Origin: Psococerastis gibbosa
Taxonomy: Eukaryota > Arthropoda > Insecta > Psocodea > Psocidae
Length of the DNA: 64,000 nucleotides
Reading direction: 5' to 3'
Assembly (NCBI GenBank): GCA_963971405.1
Contig: OZ020490.1
Coordinates: forward strand, 34,311,464-34,375,463
In this document: piece after piece, positions 13,701 through 28,700 of the stretch
Position numbering within the stretch: the first letter of the stretch is position 1
How the letters are laid out: every line of letters starts with the position of its first letter
Translations under genes and position numbers: made by a program
The notes under the pieces: generated by a model
Seen by the model: only the letters and a program-made list of their open reading frames with translations
Databases searched by the model: none
What the model was told of the DNA's origin: nothing

Positions 13701-16700
13701 TGACTTAACCAAGGACAGATGCGAGTCACGGCCATATACTATGTATCCAAATGAAGAGGAACGTTTCTTCTGCTTTAAGATATGTCATTTATTACTCTAC
13801 GATTGAAATATTACCTAGATATGTGAAACAAAACAGGAGAAAAGATATCTGCAGCAGGATGTAGGGACCAATACATAAGTGGAGCTGAAGAGGCCGTGCC
13901 AGGATCGAGGGGAGAGGAGGCATCGACGCTGCAACTTGAAGAAGAAGAAAACGCAAAAACAGTTCAATTATTATATTAAAATCTAACCTAATTTTCTTCT
14001 ATTAATTGGATCTATTTCTTTTATTCTTCTAGGGGGTGAGGGGACCTGGAGGCAATACCTAACATTACCAAATATTCTTAAAGAGTTTAATCCGAACATC
14101 ACTGGATACTCCACTGGAATGGGGGAGTTTCTGTCTCCAAATTCTGGAATGAACGTTGCTTTTCCAGTATCTGCTGACTCGGACGCTTATGTCCAGGCCA
14201 AGCTGTTGGTCACAAGAATGAAAAATGACCCAAGAGTCAATTTTCAAGAAGATTGGAAGGTAAGAAAAAAAGAAAATTATAATTGTCTTTGTTTTCCATG
14301 TGGGCGAATTTGGGGCCTATCCACCCACTCTTAAATTAACCTATGACCTATGTAAGGTTAGGCCAATGTCAAAAATCTTTTCAATGAAATAAACTTGTTT
14401 GTGTAGCCTGTTATAGCCTATTTTAGTGATGAGAGGGCCGAGGGGAGGGTATGAAACCTGTACCAACAGCCAACGTAAGAAAATAGACACATCCTCCCAT
14501 CTGCCCAACCGTACCTTAAATGAAAATCAATGGAAGTATGAGTCCACGCTTTATTTATAATTGTTATGTGTAAATTACATGTATTTCAAAGGGTTTTCTG
14601 CCTATAAATTTGGTTTGAAACAGAAAGAAGCAAGGAGAAAGCATTTTGATGGTTATTAATGAATTCTCAAACCTTCCAGAAACTTCTTACAATTTATTGC
14701 TCCTGTTTTAGCCGGCCTGTGCAATAAGATGTTCCCAGTGGATTGTTTATGGCCTATACTTTAATATTATGAGACATTTTTGCGCCCTATCATAAGCAAT
14801 GTAACGTTAAACATGCGGTACAACTATAGATTGCAAGGCCGTAGCCAAGGGAGGTTCATGGGAGTTCAAACCCTTCATACTAGATGGAATCGGATTTTGA
14901 GAGGAAAAATAAAAACCATGATGCAATATCCATGTACTATTTCAAACGTTTCTCTGCCTAAAAATTTGGATTAAAAAAGGGTTCATATAATATGATATAA
15001 TCCGTTACACGGTTATATAATCATAAAACTGCAGGAAGTATTGTATCATTCAAAGAGTACTGTACGGTAGGTAACTTACCATTAAGGCCAAGCCGGAGAG
15101 TTGTGACCTTGGGCGTTGAGTGTTGAATACATAGAAATATAATTGAACTGGAGCGGCGGGAGCCATAATATGCCTTACGAGGCACCCGTTAACCATAAGC
15201 CAACTATCAGAGATAAGTACCAACGCCAAAAATATCGAAGTCTTACACATTGCAGCATAGCAAAGCGCATACCTGGACCCGGTCAAAAACTCTGTGCTTA
15301 GCTTGTGCAGGCTACACTCACTAGCAGCCATATTGATAGCGGTCTCCAGCCATGAGATGGTTGAATATCCAATTTATAAACAAAGCCCCGCGTCATGTAC
15401 CTGTTCCGTATTTGACTTGTATTATTTCAAATAATTGCAGTTTAACCTATTTCTGGCGCTTTACTGTCTAATTAAGTGTTGAGCTTCTGACTGAAGTGCA
15501 TTTCATTTCAAAAGTTAGAGGTTTTTCTTACCTGTGGGGCACGTAAAAATGTTCTAAAAGGTATGTTTTTAATTGCTTGATGCACAAATTTTAGACCTAA
15601 TGTAATTGTAATTTTTGGTTCAGTCAATAGTGTAAGCATGTCTACGCGTATACAATACCCTTCTATCGATTTTTACTATACCCCTGCGGGTTAAAACATA
15701 TATTACGAACCTCCGGCAAAGACATTTCCAGGCCAGTCACGTGACCCACTCCGGTTTGGCCTTAAGATGGGTAAGGAACCCAAAAAAGTGTTTTTTAAGA
15801 AATGTCTGTCTGTCTGTCTGTCGCTCTGTCTGTCTGTGCGTCGATTTCCGGGCAAACTACTCGGTAGATTTTGATGAAATTCGGCATGTAGGTTCACAAA
15901 AATCATACCTCGGGAATATTTTTTTTTATTTTGCGCTATCTCAATTTGGCGGGGTTTTATTTTCAAAAAACTCCAAAAAAACGTCTAAAAAAATTATTTA
16001 TCGAAAACGGCTCCAACTATTTCTTTTAAATTCACATATATTGTAGTAGTTATTATTTTGACAAAATGCGGGGGGTCGCTTGCCCCTTGATAGTTTGCTT
16101 CTGGGGGTAAAAAAAATAAAAAGAACTAAATTTTAATGAAAAATGACTAAAAAATAATTTTTCTGTGAAACCTTTCTATCGATGATTTCTATCTTCAGGC
16201 GTGTTTTAGGTGTTACATTGAGTAACGAAACCGGACAGATTGCTTTCCCAAAAAACTATTTTGTTTTGTGCAAAAAAAATGTTTTTGAAAAAATGATAGA
16301 AAACTCACGGTCAAATGCATTGCGTGCCCTGCCATTATTGTTGTGTGGTAATTTGTTGGTCTGACCTATCTAGAATTTACCTCACCTCCAGTGACGTCAG
16401 GTGGACAACCCCCCTTTTTTATTTAATTTAACTGTAGGAAAATTATTTACCATGAAATTGCAGTACTCATTTCTCTAGCTACGACTTGATAAATTGGAAA
16501 GCATGTTCGAGTAAACTCGGACCGGTTCTTCTATTTTGGGCTAACTCAACTAAGGTATAGCTTGATAATGCATAAACTAAGAAATTCTACTCAGGCAGGA
16601 CCCCAAATTCTACGCAAAGACCAGGCATACATAATGTAATGATCATTGCAGTACGCAATAAATTAAGAAAGTTAGTTCAATATCTCAAAAGTACCTAATT

Positions 16701-19700
16701 AATAAGTATATTTGTATAAAAAAATACACTTAATTCCACAATATACGTTGTGGAATTAAGTGCAATTATTCATATGTCACTGAAGAAACTCTCTCATGGA
16801 TTCTCAAAAGAAAGAAAAGAAGAAAGAAAGAAAAAACTTAATTCAAATATTAACACCATAAAAAAATCAAAAATCAAAATATAACTCAGTATCCCACAAA
16901 TTAGTAATAAGAATAAAAAATCACATACAGTACATAGGTAATGAGATAGTGGGCTTCCCCTAATAAAACCATTTGGTTGAGCATTAGGGGAGGGACGTAA
17001 AACAAACATGTGTAACAGGAGAATTAATGAGCAGTATAGTTAAAATAACACTATTACTAATATTGTTATGTATATTAATGGCTTTTTCTAAATAAAAAAT
17101 AAAAATAGAAAGTAGGAAAAGTAAGTCTGTAATTATTGTGTAAGCCAAAGTACGAGAGTACTCATTACCCTGCAGTTTTACAATATTTAAATTAAAGTTG
17201 TGTACTTAATTTAATTTAATTAATCTTGCGTACAAAACTCTTATATATAGCAAATTTAATATGGTACTACTACAACTACTACTACCACTTATTAAACGTA
17301 TAGTACAGTTTTTCATTTAGTCAACTTAAATTCTTAATTTTTAGTATTGTAGTATAAAAAATAAAAATCACCCACTAACGGCTTCTGCATGACTTCAATT
17401 TTTTTTTTTTTAAATAAAAGATTAATCACATACAAACAATTTTAATGAATGTATCCGATTGACCTTTTCAGTCGCTTTTCAGTCGCCTATGTAAGTAATT
17501 ACCCGTGATGAGTACGACACGTCTCCGATCGCATAGCGTGTAAAGACTCGCACAAGCGTAAGCACGTTACCACCTGGCCATCGAAGTCGATATGATAGTA
17601 ATTTTCTATGCAACAAAATAAATAAATGACACATTTTGTTTAATTCTAACTTGTAAGCCATCCTAGCGAAGTTAGGGCTATAAAGCCGGCCCCAACACTC
17701 AACTAGGCTAGCCCGGGATCCCCTGCTTTTCATGCCCTTCGAAGCATAGCCAATAGCCAGAAATGTAGCCAGTGGGGGACTCGAACCAATAACCTTTCGG
17801 GTGAAAGTTTGCAAATGCACAATAGAATATCCCGTAATGCCTTCCCAAGTCCCGCCTCTCCTTGTAAATTCCCTATGCTGCATTTTCAAATCAGATAGAA
17901 CCACTTTGCATGTGTTTGTATACACAAAACTTATGGGGGTTCCATTTCAAATTTAATGCATTAAGGTCACAAGTGAGAAAATTTTATAAATTTCTCAAAT
18001 TCAAGAAACGTACTAATAATATTTATAACAATAAATATTGCTTTGATTTTGTTCTATGATGACCCTAAGACCGTTCCACTAACGGTGCTACTGTAGTAGA
18101 AGACAATTAAGTAACATTCAGAAATTTTTAATTTTAACATTGGAGTCGTGAATTCCTAAAAAGTGCAACAAATCGACAATTTTAGCAAAAAAATAAGCAA
18201 TGTCCACTTGTGACCTTAATGCATTAAATTTGGAATGGAACCCCCCTGAGTTTTGTGTATACAAACACATGCAAAGTAGTTCTATCTGATTTGAAAATGC
18301 AGCATAGGGAATTTACATGGAGATGGGACTTGGGAAGGCATTACGGGATATTCTATTGTACACTTGCAAACTTTTCTGGGCGAACAGTACTTAAACTTCA
18401 ATACAATTGTCCCCTTCAGCACCATAATAATGTTATTCTATGAGAAACATTGTACAATAAATACTAAAATTACCTATAATAAAATAGAATAAAATTATAA
18501 TCTATTAGTCACCAAAATTGACAACATAGCTCCCACAATATGTGATATTAAAGGGCAAGTGTAGGAAAATAAAGGCATAGCCCAGGGGCGGCTCGCCATT
18601 ACAGGCAACTAAGACTCACCTAGTTTTCCAAATAATCCGACTAAAAAAGTGTATTTTTTATTAGGAAATGCAGGCTAGCAAAATTCTAGAAGAGCCAATT
18701 AAAACTTAAAAAATGCCGCGAAAAAGAACCATGAGAGCTGAACTAGCTCCAAAACTTCACAACAACTAGCTAATGAAGAGGCGTCATTTTCGACTGCCTC
18801 TCCATTGCTAGAAGACAGGCACAAATTCGAGGTTTAAAAAGCTCAATTAGCGTGAGCATTGATGATATACATACTCAAAACATTCGCTGCACCCAGCTCA
18901 ATGATGAGCCGATAAGACACGCGCTAGGCCCTGGCTCTAAACAACTATAACACACACAGCTCTGACAATATTTATTTTTTGTTTTATTTTTGCATGCTTT
19001 GCCTCACCAATTTATATATCTCCTCGAGCCGCCACTTATATAGCCTATTGATATCAGAAAATATAATAGTATTTTGATTTATTTTAGATGATCACGATAT
19101 TTTTTGGAGCCAATGATTTATGCTCGTCACAATGTTTCAACAAAGAAGGCACATCGGCCATCCAACATGGAAAAAAATTAATGGAAGCTTTGGACTATTT
19201 GCAACAGAATTTACCAAGAACTTTTGTAAACCTCATTCCAGTTTTAGGTAAGTTGATTATGATTATTTAAAGTACGTATTAACATTGATTGAGCTGCAAT
19301 AAACTCTGAAACTAATGTCTGATCCCAACTGGTAAGTTTTTTACAATAATTTGTATCATTTGTAAGAATTTGGGCATGCAACTGGTGCCAGGGCCAATGG
19401 ATAGGGGTCTATTTGTTAGCGAGCTTTAAGTGTTAATAAGCGTCTTCAGTTACATTGATCTTGCCTCAATATACTTTGAAACTAAGGTCTGATCTCAACT
19501 GGTACGGTAGGTGTTTGTACATAAATTTGTATCATTTGTAAGAATTTGGGCATGCAACTGTTCAGATTGCTAATGGAAAAAATGTATCAGGGCCAATGAA
19601 TAGGGGTCTATTTGATAGCGAACTTTTAAGCTTTAATAAGCATGTGCAATTACTACAGAGTCAAAGATACAACTCTCTAAGTCTACTTGCAGTGGCACTA

Positions 19701-22700
19701 AACAGACACGCATGCAGCAAAGGTCTTTCGTTGTCTAACCCCCCCCCCCCTCCATTAAAAAAAAAGCTTACCCGGGGTAACCCCTGTTTGTAGTTTAATT
19801 TACACGTATTTTTATTGAAAATGTACTGCTTTTCACTTTCAAAATCCGTAAATCTCAACTATTTCGGGCCCACTTCTTCAAAAATTCCCCGGTCCCTCCG
19901 TCCTGTTTGCAGTTACGGCCTGCATAATATAATTTTCTCCTACCACTACCCCTCACGCCATTGAAATGTCGCATCTGAAATATAAGCACTAAATAAAACA
20001 TGATAATATGCATTCAAAAGATTAAAAAAAAAAAAAAAAATGCAGTAGTTGTAAATTCGTAAAAAACTTGAATTTTTCACGTGAAATATTATTTATTACT
20101 TAAAAAAAAAACACAAAAATTTTGAACATTAAACAGATTTTGCAGAATAATTGGGTAAATAGTCTATTTTACCAATTTAAATAAGATCATTATTATATCT
20201 TTGCGGCTGTGGAACGAGGAATTTATTAATTTCGTCAAAATAACGAGACATCTGTTGTTTACCAAATATTTGGAAATCTTTGACAAAAAAATAAATTATT
20301 GTTGTCAAATAATTATGACACACATATCAAAGAATACAGCAGTGTTAGGAAAATCCAAGGACAAGACCTTAACCATAGGTTGGCATATTTTGGTAAATAT
20401 ACAAATTGCTAGTTTATTACTTAGCGTAATTTTTTGTATTACAATATACATATTTTCGCTATGTCCTCTACGACATATTTTGTTATCATTATTTGTTATT
20501 TTGGTTTCACTCTTAGCAAGTTTTTTTAAATTAATTTTTAAATAATTAATTTATACTTTTCTCCCATGTTATTCACAATTGTTCGGTCAGCTCCATGTGC
20601 AATTAGTTTGTTAACAACTTCTACGTGTCCTTTCTCAGCAGCCATGTGTAACGGTGTATTTCCACGACTTGTCTGAGCGTTGATGTCAGCTTTTCCTGTT
20701 TCTAATAACAGTGATACAATTTCAACCCGGCCACTTGTTGCAGCGTCATGCAACGGTGTAAATTTATCTGTATTTGCAACATTTATATCTGCCCCATTTG
20801 ATATAATTAACTCCACGAGCTCAATTTTGTTATTCCGCACAGCAAAATGTAAAGGTGCCACGTTATGATTTGTTTCAACATTTACGTTTATTTTATCGTT
20901 ACCAAGTAAGACTTTGACAACATCACTATGGCCGTTTTTGACTGCAAAATGCAACGGTGTAATTGATTTCCGATCAGAGACGTTTACGTCAGCCCCTTTA
21001 TCCAGTAAAAACTTCACAACTTCGAGAAACCCGTTTCGAGCAGCTAAATGCAATGGAGTAAATCCGTATCCTGTTTTAGAGTCTACTTTAGCCTTGAAAT
21101 CTATTAATGTACTGACGCATTTAATGTGGCCTCCCCTAGCTGCTAAATGCAAAGGAGTCCACCCGTGAATTTTCTTGTCATTCGCGTTGGACCCATTGAT
21201 TAATAAAAACTTAACTTTTTTTTCGTCGCCATTTGAGGCGGCACAATGCAAGACAGTTTTCTTTTCTTTATCTTTCATATGCAGGAGATATTTAAGTTTA
21301 CTTTTATCTGTAATTCCATTTACTATGCTTTCAACTGCATTACTGCTACAACCACTAACCACCAAATGAAAGTAGCTTGTGTATAAGCTTTTATCATCAC
21401 ATTTATTTACAATGAACTCATCAACGAACTCTTTGTATTTGTAAGCTTCGTTCCATACTGAAACAATATTTGGTGTGTACTCTACGACTGAATTCAGATC
21501 TAACAAGTACGTCACATGTAACTTAAGAGTCTGTTCTAGAACTTCCTTCTCCATAATTTCAGAAAATTCAGTCTTTACAATATCTTGCACAATTCTGTGA
21601 ACATGAAACTTTCCATTTTCCCTTCTTATGATATCATACTTCTCGAGTGATCTTAGAACTTCATTTAGCATGGCATTTGCAAGAAAATCAGCTTCATCAG
21701 CATTATTGTTCTTGACATTGATTTCGTCATACACCACCTGTAAAAAAGTACTGTCAGGTATATTGTTGGAATCGAGAAAAGAAACAATATTTAAAAAAGT
21801 GAGGGCTAAATTGCCGTGACTTTCACTTCGAACGTTGTCTACAGATGACTTGATGACACAAATCAAGTTCCAGGAGTGGTCTTTAAAAAACCACTTCTTA
21901 ACTGGCATTGATTTTTGAAGGTTCTCGACACATTTTCCAACATTGTCGGTCAAATTCGAAGATTCAATTGCTCCTACAGCATGCAACAGTGCGAGGGGGA
22001 GACACCCTAATACTGACACCAACTCCTTAATATCATTATCCTGAAGATCACTTTTTATAGCTAATCCTCGTTTCACGAGTTCTACTGCCATGTCTTCTGG
22101 AAGGGGGTTCAATGTGATTAATCCAAACTCGTCTCGTCGATTAATCAGATACCTATTTCTTGTTGTAATCAAAACTCTAAAATTTGAAAAACGTGAAGAT
22201 GGAATCACATTCTGTATTTTATTATAACAATTGGCGCTATCAAAAATAAAAAGCACACGTTTGTCCTTTAGATGTTCATATGCATCCGCTGCCATTTCTT
22301 GTATGATATCAGCTGCCATTTCTTGTATGCAATCATCGGTCTTATTTTTATCCCGGGCCCTTATATTCAACCGGGTCAGTAAATTTATAAATGATTTCCG
22401 TATAGTTCCATCTGTTTGTGAGTTTATATAAATCGCATTTGCACCGTGATTAATTTGAAACTCATGGGCATACTTAATGGCTAGTTCACTCTTTCCAATC
22501 CCACCTATTCCACTAATTATCACGATTCTCTTCTTCCACTGGTTGAATTTGTACGTGTCAGTAGGTGTTAATAAAGACATTTTATTGCCAAAATGAAAAT
22601 CGGAAATAGTATCAATTTCATGAATTCTTCCGACAAATGCAGTCGAAGAATCTCTCATGTCAAACCAAACAGTCTCCCCCAATTCCTTGACTGCCACATT

Positions 22701-25700
22701 TACATTGTCAATAATATTTGGAAATAAATGTACAATGTTTTTTATTACAGAAATCAGGTTCCACAATTCTTCCGTTGGACCGTGAATTGTTTTGTCATCA
22801 TTTCTTATTTTACTATGGTTAAGTAAATCTCTCAAAAATGCCGATTCACTCCCTATCGATGAAGTTGCTTGATCAAACTTTGTCAAAATTGGGTTAGTTA
22901 TAAGTTGCTTACAATTCCTCAAAAACATTAGCTCTCGCTGTGACAATGTGTTAAAGCTGCATTGCAATGCGTCAACTAAAGTCAATTTATATTTGCTAAT
23001 CTCTCTGGTCACAGATACATCTGAAGCTTCTCGAAGTAATGCCTCGTATTCGTTGATAGTAGGTTTGCCTAGAACTGCTAAACATTTTTTATATATTCGC
23101 CTTCTCAAACCTTCTTCAACCATAGGCCAATTCAGCACGCGGCTGGGTGCTCTGCTGTTTAATTCATCAAATGTCTTTATAATTTTTTCTATAGCATGTG
23201 TTTTGGAAACAGGTTGCGTGAAATCAGACGTACCATCAATAAATACTTGATAAATTATGGCGGATTGATGATGCCACGAGCAAGTGTTAACTAGGTTAGG
23301 CGTCGAAAGGTAAATTGTTATGTCCAGCAGCGTACCGAAACAATCGCCGCAGTATCTATTATCAGTGTATTGAAGTTCAATTTTATTTAACATGGAACCA
23401 CAGCCTGGGCTATCAAATACTACGGTGTGAGCATGATAACCGACGGTATCGTCGTTTCGCCAGCACAAAGAATCCTTTCTATCCTCTCTGCAAACCAAAC
23501 ATTCTACAGTCAGAGTTGAAATTTGAGCAAGCCAACCACCAAGAGAATGTCCAGTAATTGACAGTTGAATAAAAACATTTCTTCTCTTATTCGCTCTTTC
23601 CACAGCGGATTTTATATCTTGTACAAAAGTAATGGCTGAATCTATTTGGGGTACATGTTGATTCTTCATAATCCCACAAACATCCGTTAAAATAGATCCA
23701 CATGAGTCAATCATTTTGCTAAGACTAAATACAGAGCCTCTGTGTGCTACAACTACATGCTGTTGTTTGGGATTCCAGTATGCGGCACCCAAATACCGAT
23801 TACCCTTATCAGAGTTAGAAGCAATGGTAAGCAACTCCCATTCGCCGCTGGGCATAATATTATTCGTAGGTTCATCGTATACTCTACCAGAAAATTTTGC
23901 TAAAATTACGTCCTTTGGATAAGGAGAACCAAGGCGAAATCTGAGTTTCTTTTCAATCTCTATAGCAGCTTCTTCGAATTTTTGGTAGTAATTATCAATT
24001 GCGGTACTGAACTTCTCCGGGCTGGTAGTATAGTGTAATCTTTTATCTAGTGGCATTTTAGATAATTTGCAATGATTATCTACTTGAAATAGGCCTAAAA
24101 GGTTTTTAGGATACGAGAATGAAATATAATGTGTCCACAGACAACGTGAGCCATTTATGTATAATGTTTGGCCTGCTGTGTCCAATGTCTATATTCATTG
24201 GCTTAATATATACTAGCCATGATACCTGTGTACAATATTGATACATCAATTTAAATTACGACACGACTTCCAGTAGAGATATTGTGTAGACAGAGAGCTG
24301 ATAAATTACGAGGTGAAACATTCACCAAATGCGGCAGACTGACCGTAGTGGAGAATTTCAACGATTTCTCTCTCGCTGAAAAATAAATATATTCTTCCTC
24401 AATATTTTAAACGTGCAGATTCCTAAAATTGAACAAGAACAAGACAGACTGTTATATCAGGGTACCTATCTTGCTTAGTTAATTAAATAAAAAATAAAAA
24501 GTATTAAACTTTGGGATGACAAGTTTGTATACAGCATATTACTGTAATTCTTATATTTATAATCAAAATAACCTCTTTCTTACCTTTAACTAAAATGTTA
24601 TGCCTAATTAAGTAGGCTATTTTTTTTTTTACAAAATATGCACGAAAACAAAATTTAAAAGTCCTACGCGCGCGCGGATATAGGCATTTGCCGCAGTTCA
24701 GTTGCCTACTGGTAAATCCGCCACTGGCTAGCACATTGTCTATTTTGGTAAATTTAAATGATTTTAACTTGAACGCTAAATCGAAGTTAACCCTTAAAGA
24801 GTTAAAAAAGAAGAAATAAAATTGTATTTATTTTCAATATGGGTGAATTTTGGGCCTTTCGACCCACTCTTACTCGTCCGGTATTATTTTCTGGGCCGGA
24901 ACTGAATAGGTAAGGTGGCTGTTCCACCGGTCTCGTTTTGCATAATGCAAGTGCATGACTTTGTAGCAGACGTCATTAATAAGTCTCTACCATATTATAA
25001 CTTAATTTATAAGAGATAAGTTAAGTATCTACATTATAGTCTCCTTAAAATGTGGTAGAGACTTATTAATAATGTCTGCTACACCATGTCATGCACTTGC
25101 ATTATGCAAAACAAAGTCGGTGGAATGGCCGCCTTAAGGAATAGCGTAAGATGGCAAACCAATTGCAAGACATCCCGCGTTCCTATAGATAGACTTCATG
25201 TCTCACTCCTAACAGGAAAAAAACATGCACTTACCTAAATTGGATAATACGGTGAAATCCAATGAAATAAATTGTTTAATTACGTTAGGTTAGCATGAAA
25301 ACAAGACTTTATAGTCTTATTGTTCGCCTTTTGTTTTGTTTACAATAAAGTCGTATTTTCATTTCATTTCATTTCATTTCATTTCATTTCATTTCATTTC
25401 ATTTCATTTCATTTCATTTCATTAATTACGGATTTTCTTCCCATTGAAGGTATAATGCAGGAGATTTTCTCGAAATTCAAAATTCAATTTATCAACTTGG
25501 TGAACTTTGATACTGTAACTGTGGGTAGTTCTGAACATTTTGCAATCTGTAGAATGAAAAATGATAACGTGATAACCTATCGTATTTACCTTCGATTGAT
25601 GTGTCAACCAGGTGGCTATTACCTATTGCGAAATACTTTACATGGCGATTTTGCTTTATTTGTACTTTCCTGTTGATTACTTAATTGTATAATAACAGAA

Positions 25701-28700
25701 ATATTAATAATTACATTTATTTAAAATAATAGGTCTCCTTGCAAAATAAGGCTTGGAAACCTAAATCTTATAGTCAATGACGCAAAAAAACTGCGATTAT
25801 TGGAAAGAGATAATTGAGGAGGATCTATGGACCCCTATGCATTTCACATAATTACTTTTTTCTATTCAATTACTATATTATTTACTCTATTGTTATACTC
25901 GAATGTAATGGGCATATCATATATTATAATAGCATTTTTCATTAATGTCAAATTCTCTTTCTCTACTCGATTGTACATACTGTATATACACCTAGATGTA
26001 TAAAATGTGTTCACTGATCATTCATGCACATGCAGAAAAATTATGAAATGGAAGTGGTTGCAGAGCTATGAATACCTTCTGGTTTTGGACGAGTCCTGTT
26101 CCCACGAAATGAAGTGAAGCCGTATTTCGAGATAAGGATGGAGTTGTTTACTAGGATCTTGCGAAATTAAATGATTAGAGACATATAGCAGCATATCTCT
26201 TATCGTCATATCTAGGGTAAACAGTAGGCTACATTCAACATATATTTTTAACCATAACTACTATACGGTAAAGAAATGGCTGTAGCCGTATTTTAAGACA
26301 TTGCTGGAGCCTTCAACCATTCTAGCTTTAATACAATCGTAACAGTTTTGAAAAATCGAGGGATTGACCATTATCTTATAATGTGGATTGAAAAAATGCT
26401 AAAGCAGAGATTAGTTTTTGCAAGTAGAGGCAAATGCAAAGTATCTGTCTTTATAACCAAAGGGTGTCCCCAAGGCGGTTTGATTTCGCCATTACTTTGG
26501 TGTCTAATTGCTGACCTACTACTGGCCATTCTACTAGATGCTGGATTCTTCGTTCAGGCATACGCGGACGATTTTGTGATTGTGCAACAAGGATCTCACC
26601 TACCCACTATTTTGCACAGAATCCAAGAAGCATTAAGGGCTGTCCAAAGATGATGTGAAATCCAAGGACTCACAGTTAACCCAGAAAAGGCGGAGGCTAT
26701 GCTCTTTACCAATAAACATATACGAAGTGAACAATTAGGCCTCAATGAAATAACAATTTTTGGGAAGAATATCGCATTTAAGAAAGAAGTAAAGTACCTA
26801 GGAGTAATTTTTGACAATAAGTTACTATGGAATACCATACCAAGTTGAATCCAGCGGACCAGAGCAGGTTCAAAGCTGCAGATAAATTGGTCGTGTGCAC
26901 GGTGCCGGTAGGGAAACATGGTAGGACTTGTCCTGGTCACCTCCGAACTAATCGTGTGACTTCACTGTGTTTCCCAAGTTGTTCGGAATCCACTATAATC
27001 AGGAGGTCCACTGGAGTCCTATGGGCCCACACCGTGGCCTGGGACTGTGTCAAACCATACTACTACTACTACTATGGAATTTACAAATTAAAAATATAGT
27101 TAAGAAAGCCACTAGCGCTTTGTGGGCTTTGAGAAGAACCTGTGGTAGTACCTGGGGACTAAAACCGCAAATTATGACCTGGCTCTACAAGATGATGGTC
27201 ATACCAATAATTAACTATGCTTCTGTGGTTTGGTGGCCAAGAACGAAACTGGAGACTGCAAAGACAATCCTAAGTCAACTGCAAAGGCTTGCCTGCGTAG
27301 CCTGCACTGGGGCCTTTAAGACAACCCCTACAGCTAGTTTAATGGTAGCTCTAAACTTTCCACCTCTAGAACTGACCATTCAAGAGGCGGCCTTTATGTC
27401 GGCTCTAAGGCTGAATTGCAGCGGATTGTGGCAAAACAATACCCAGTACACCAGTCACTCATCCATCATAAGTGAAAAGCAAATAAATATCGAGGAGGTA
27501 TTAATGCCACAGGATTACATGTCAAAAAGTATTATCCTAGATGTAGTACCTATTCCATGTTTCCCTACGCGCGAAGAATGGCTGTCCGGAAGTTTTGTCC
27601 CAGAAGGTAGAATCTGGTACACAGATGGATCCCTACTGGAAGGAGCCGCGGGAGCCGGAATGTATTGCGCTGACCCAGCTCTCTCATTAGCAATACCATT
27701 GGGGAGGCATACGACAGTCTTTCAGGCGGAGGTATTTGCAATCATGAAAGCCATGGAGATCACATTGGAAAATGAAGTCTACCACATGGAAAAAATTGTG
27801 ATTTGCTCCGACAGTCAAGCGGCTTTATTCGCAATCGCTAACCCAGTAACTCGATCTGCAACAGTACTGCAATGTAAGCAAACTCTGAGAAGGCTTAATC
27901 AATTGGGGCTTTCCGTTGACCTAATTTGGGTACCTGGGCATGAGGGCATCGAAGGCAACGAGGTAGCAGACTCACTAGCTAGAGAAGGCTCGGAAACAGC
28001 ACCCGTAGGCCCTGAGCCTTTGCTGCCGATAGCGCTTTCCCTGATGAAGAGAAGGGCAAGTGAGGAGACAAGAAGGCAGTTCGCAACTCTCTGGCGTAAA
28101 AATGCCAAGGGTCTATCAAAACTTTTGATACAAAAACCTTGTCCTTCCTGGACTAAAAAACTGCTACAACTCAGCAGGAACAGTAATAGCAGCCTTAACA
28201 GGACACGGCCCTTTTAAGAAGCACTTACTGACTATTCACGCTGTCACAGCGGAAAATACATCTTGCAGGCACTGCGCAGAGGAGGAAGAGACCTCGTCAC
28301 ATCTGCTGTTCAGATGCCCAGCGCTGTGGAGGAAGCGTCTAGAGTACTTCGGAGCTCCGTATATAGAAGAGGAACAAGTGGAATTATTCCCCTCTGCCGT
28401 CGCTGACCTAATGCGACACACTTCCGTATTCGAGAGAAAAACTGTGTTGTAAAAATTAATTAGGGTGTTCGATGGGCCCTCATTTGTGGCCTACGTCTTT
28501 GGTCCCTTTGGGACACCTAATGAACACTAATAATAATAATAAAAACCATAACTACTGACTACCTAGTACGAATCACATGATAACAAATCAAAATATATTT
28601 GTTGCAGAAGAAAATATATTAGATAAACATTACAATTGACAACGTGGACCAAGGATGTACCTCTGACGGGCCCTGAAAAATGTTGATTATGTAACAATAC

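Noticed and set aside
14033-14259. Loss of the PLB1 block II glycine as an inactivating change
   Set aside because: NVAFPV-type sequence at this place is, as far as I recall, the normal arthropod form, so not evidence of a dead enzyme.
17479-18443. Two ORFs sharing [20 protein letters not shown]
   Set aside because: They are the two arms of an inverted repeat, not duplicated genes.
25320-25676. 118-aa ORF with repeated ISFHF
   Set aside because: Generated by the (ATTTC)n array; the rest matches nothing.
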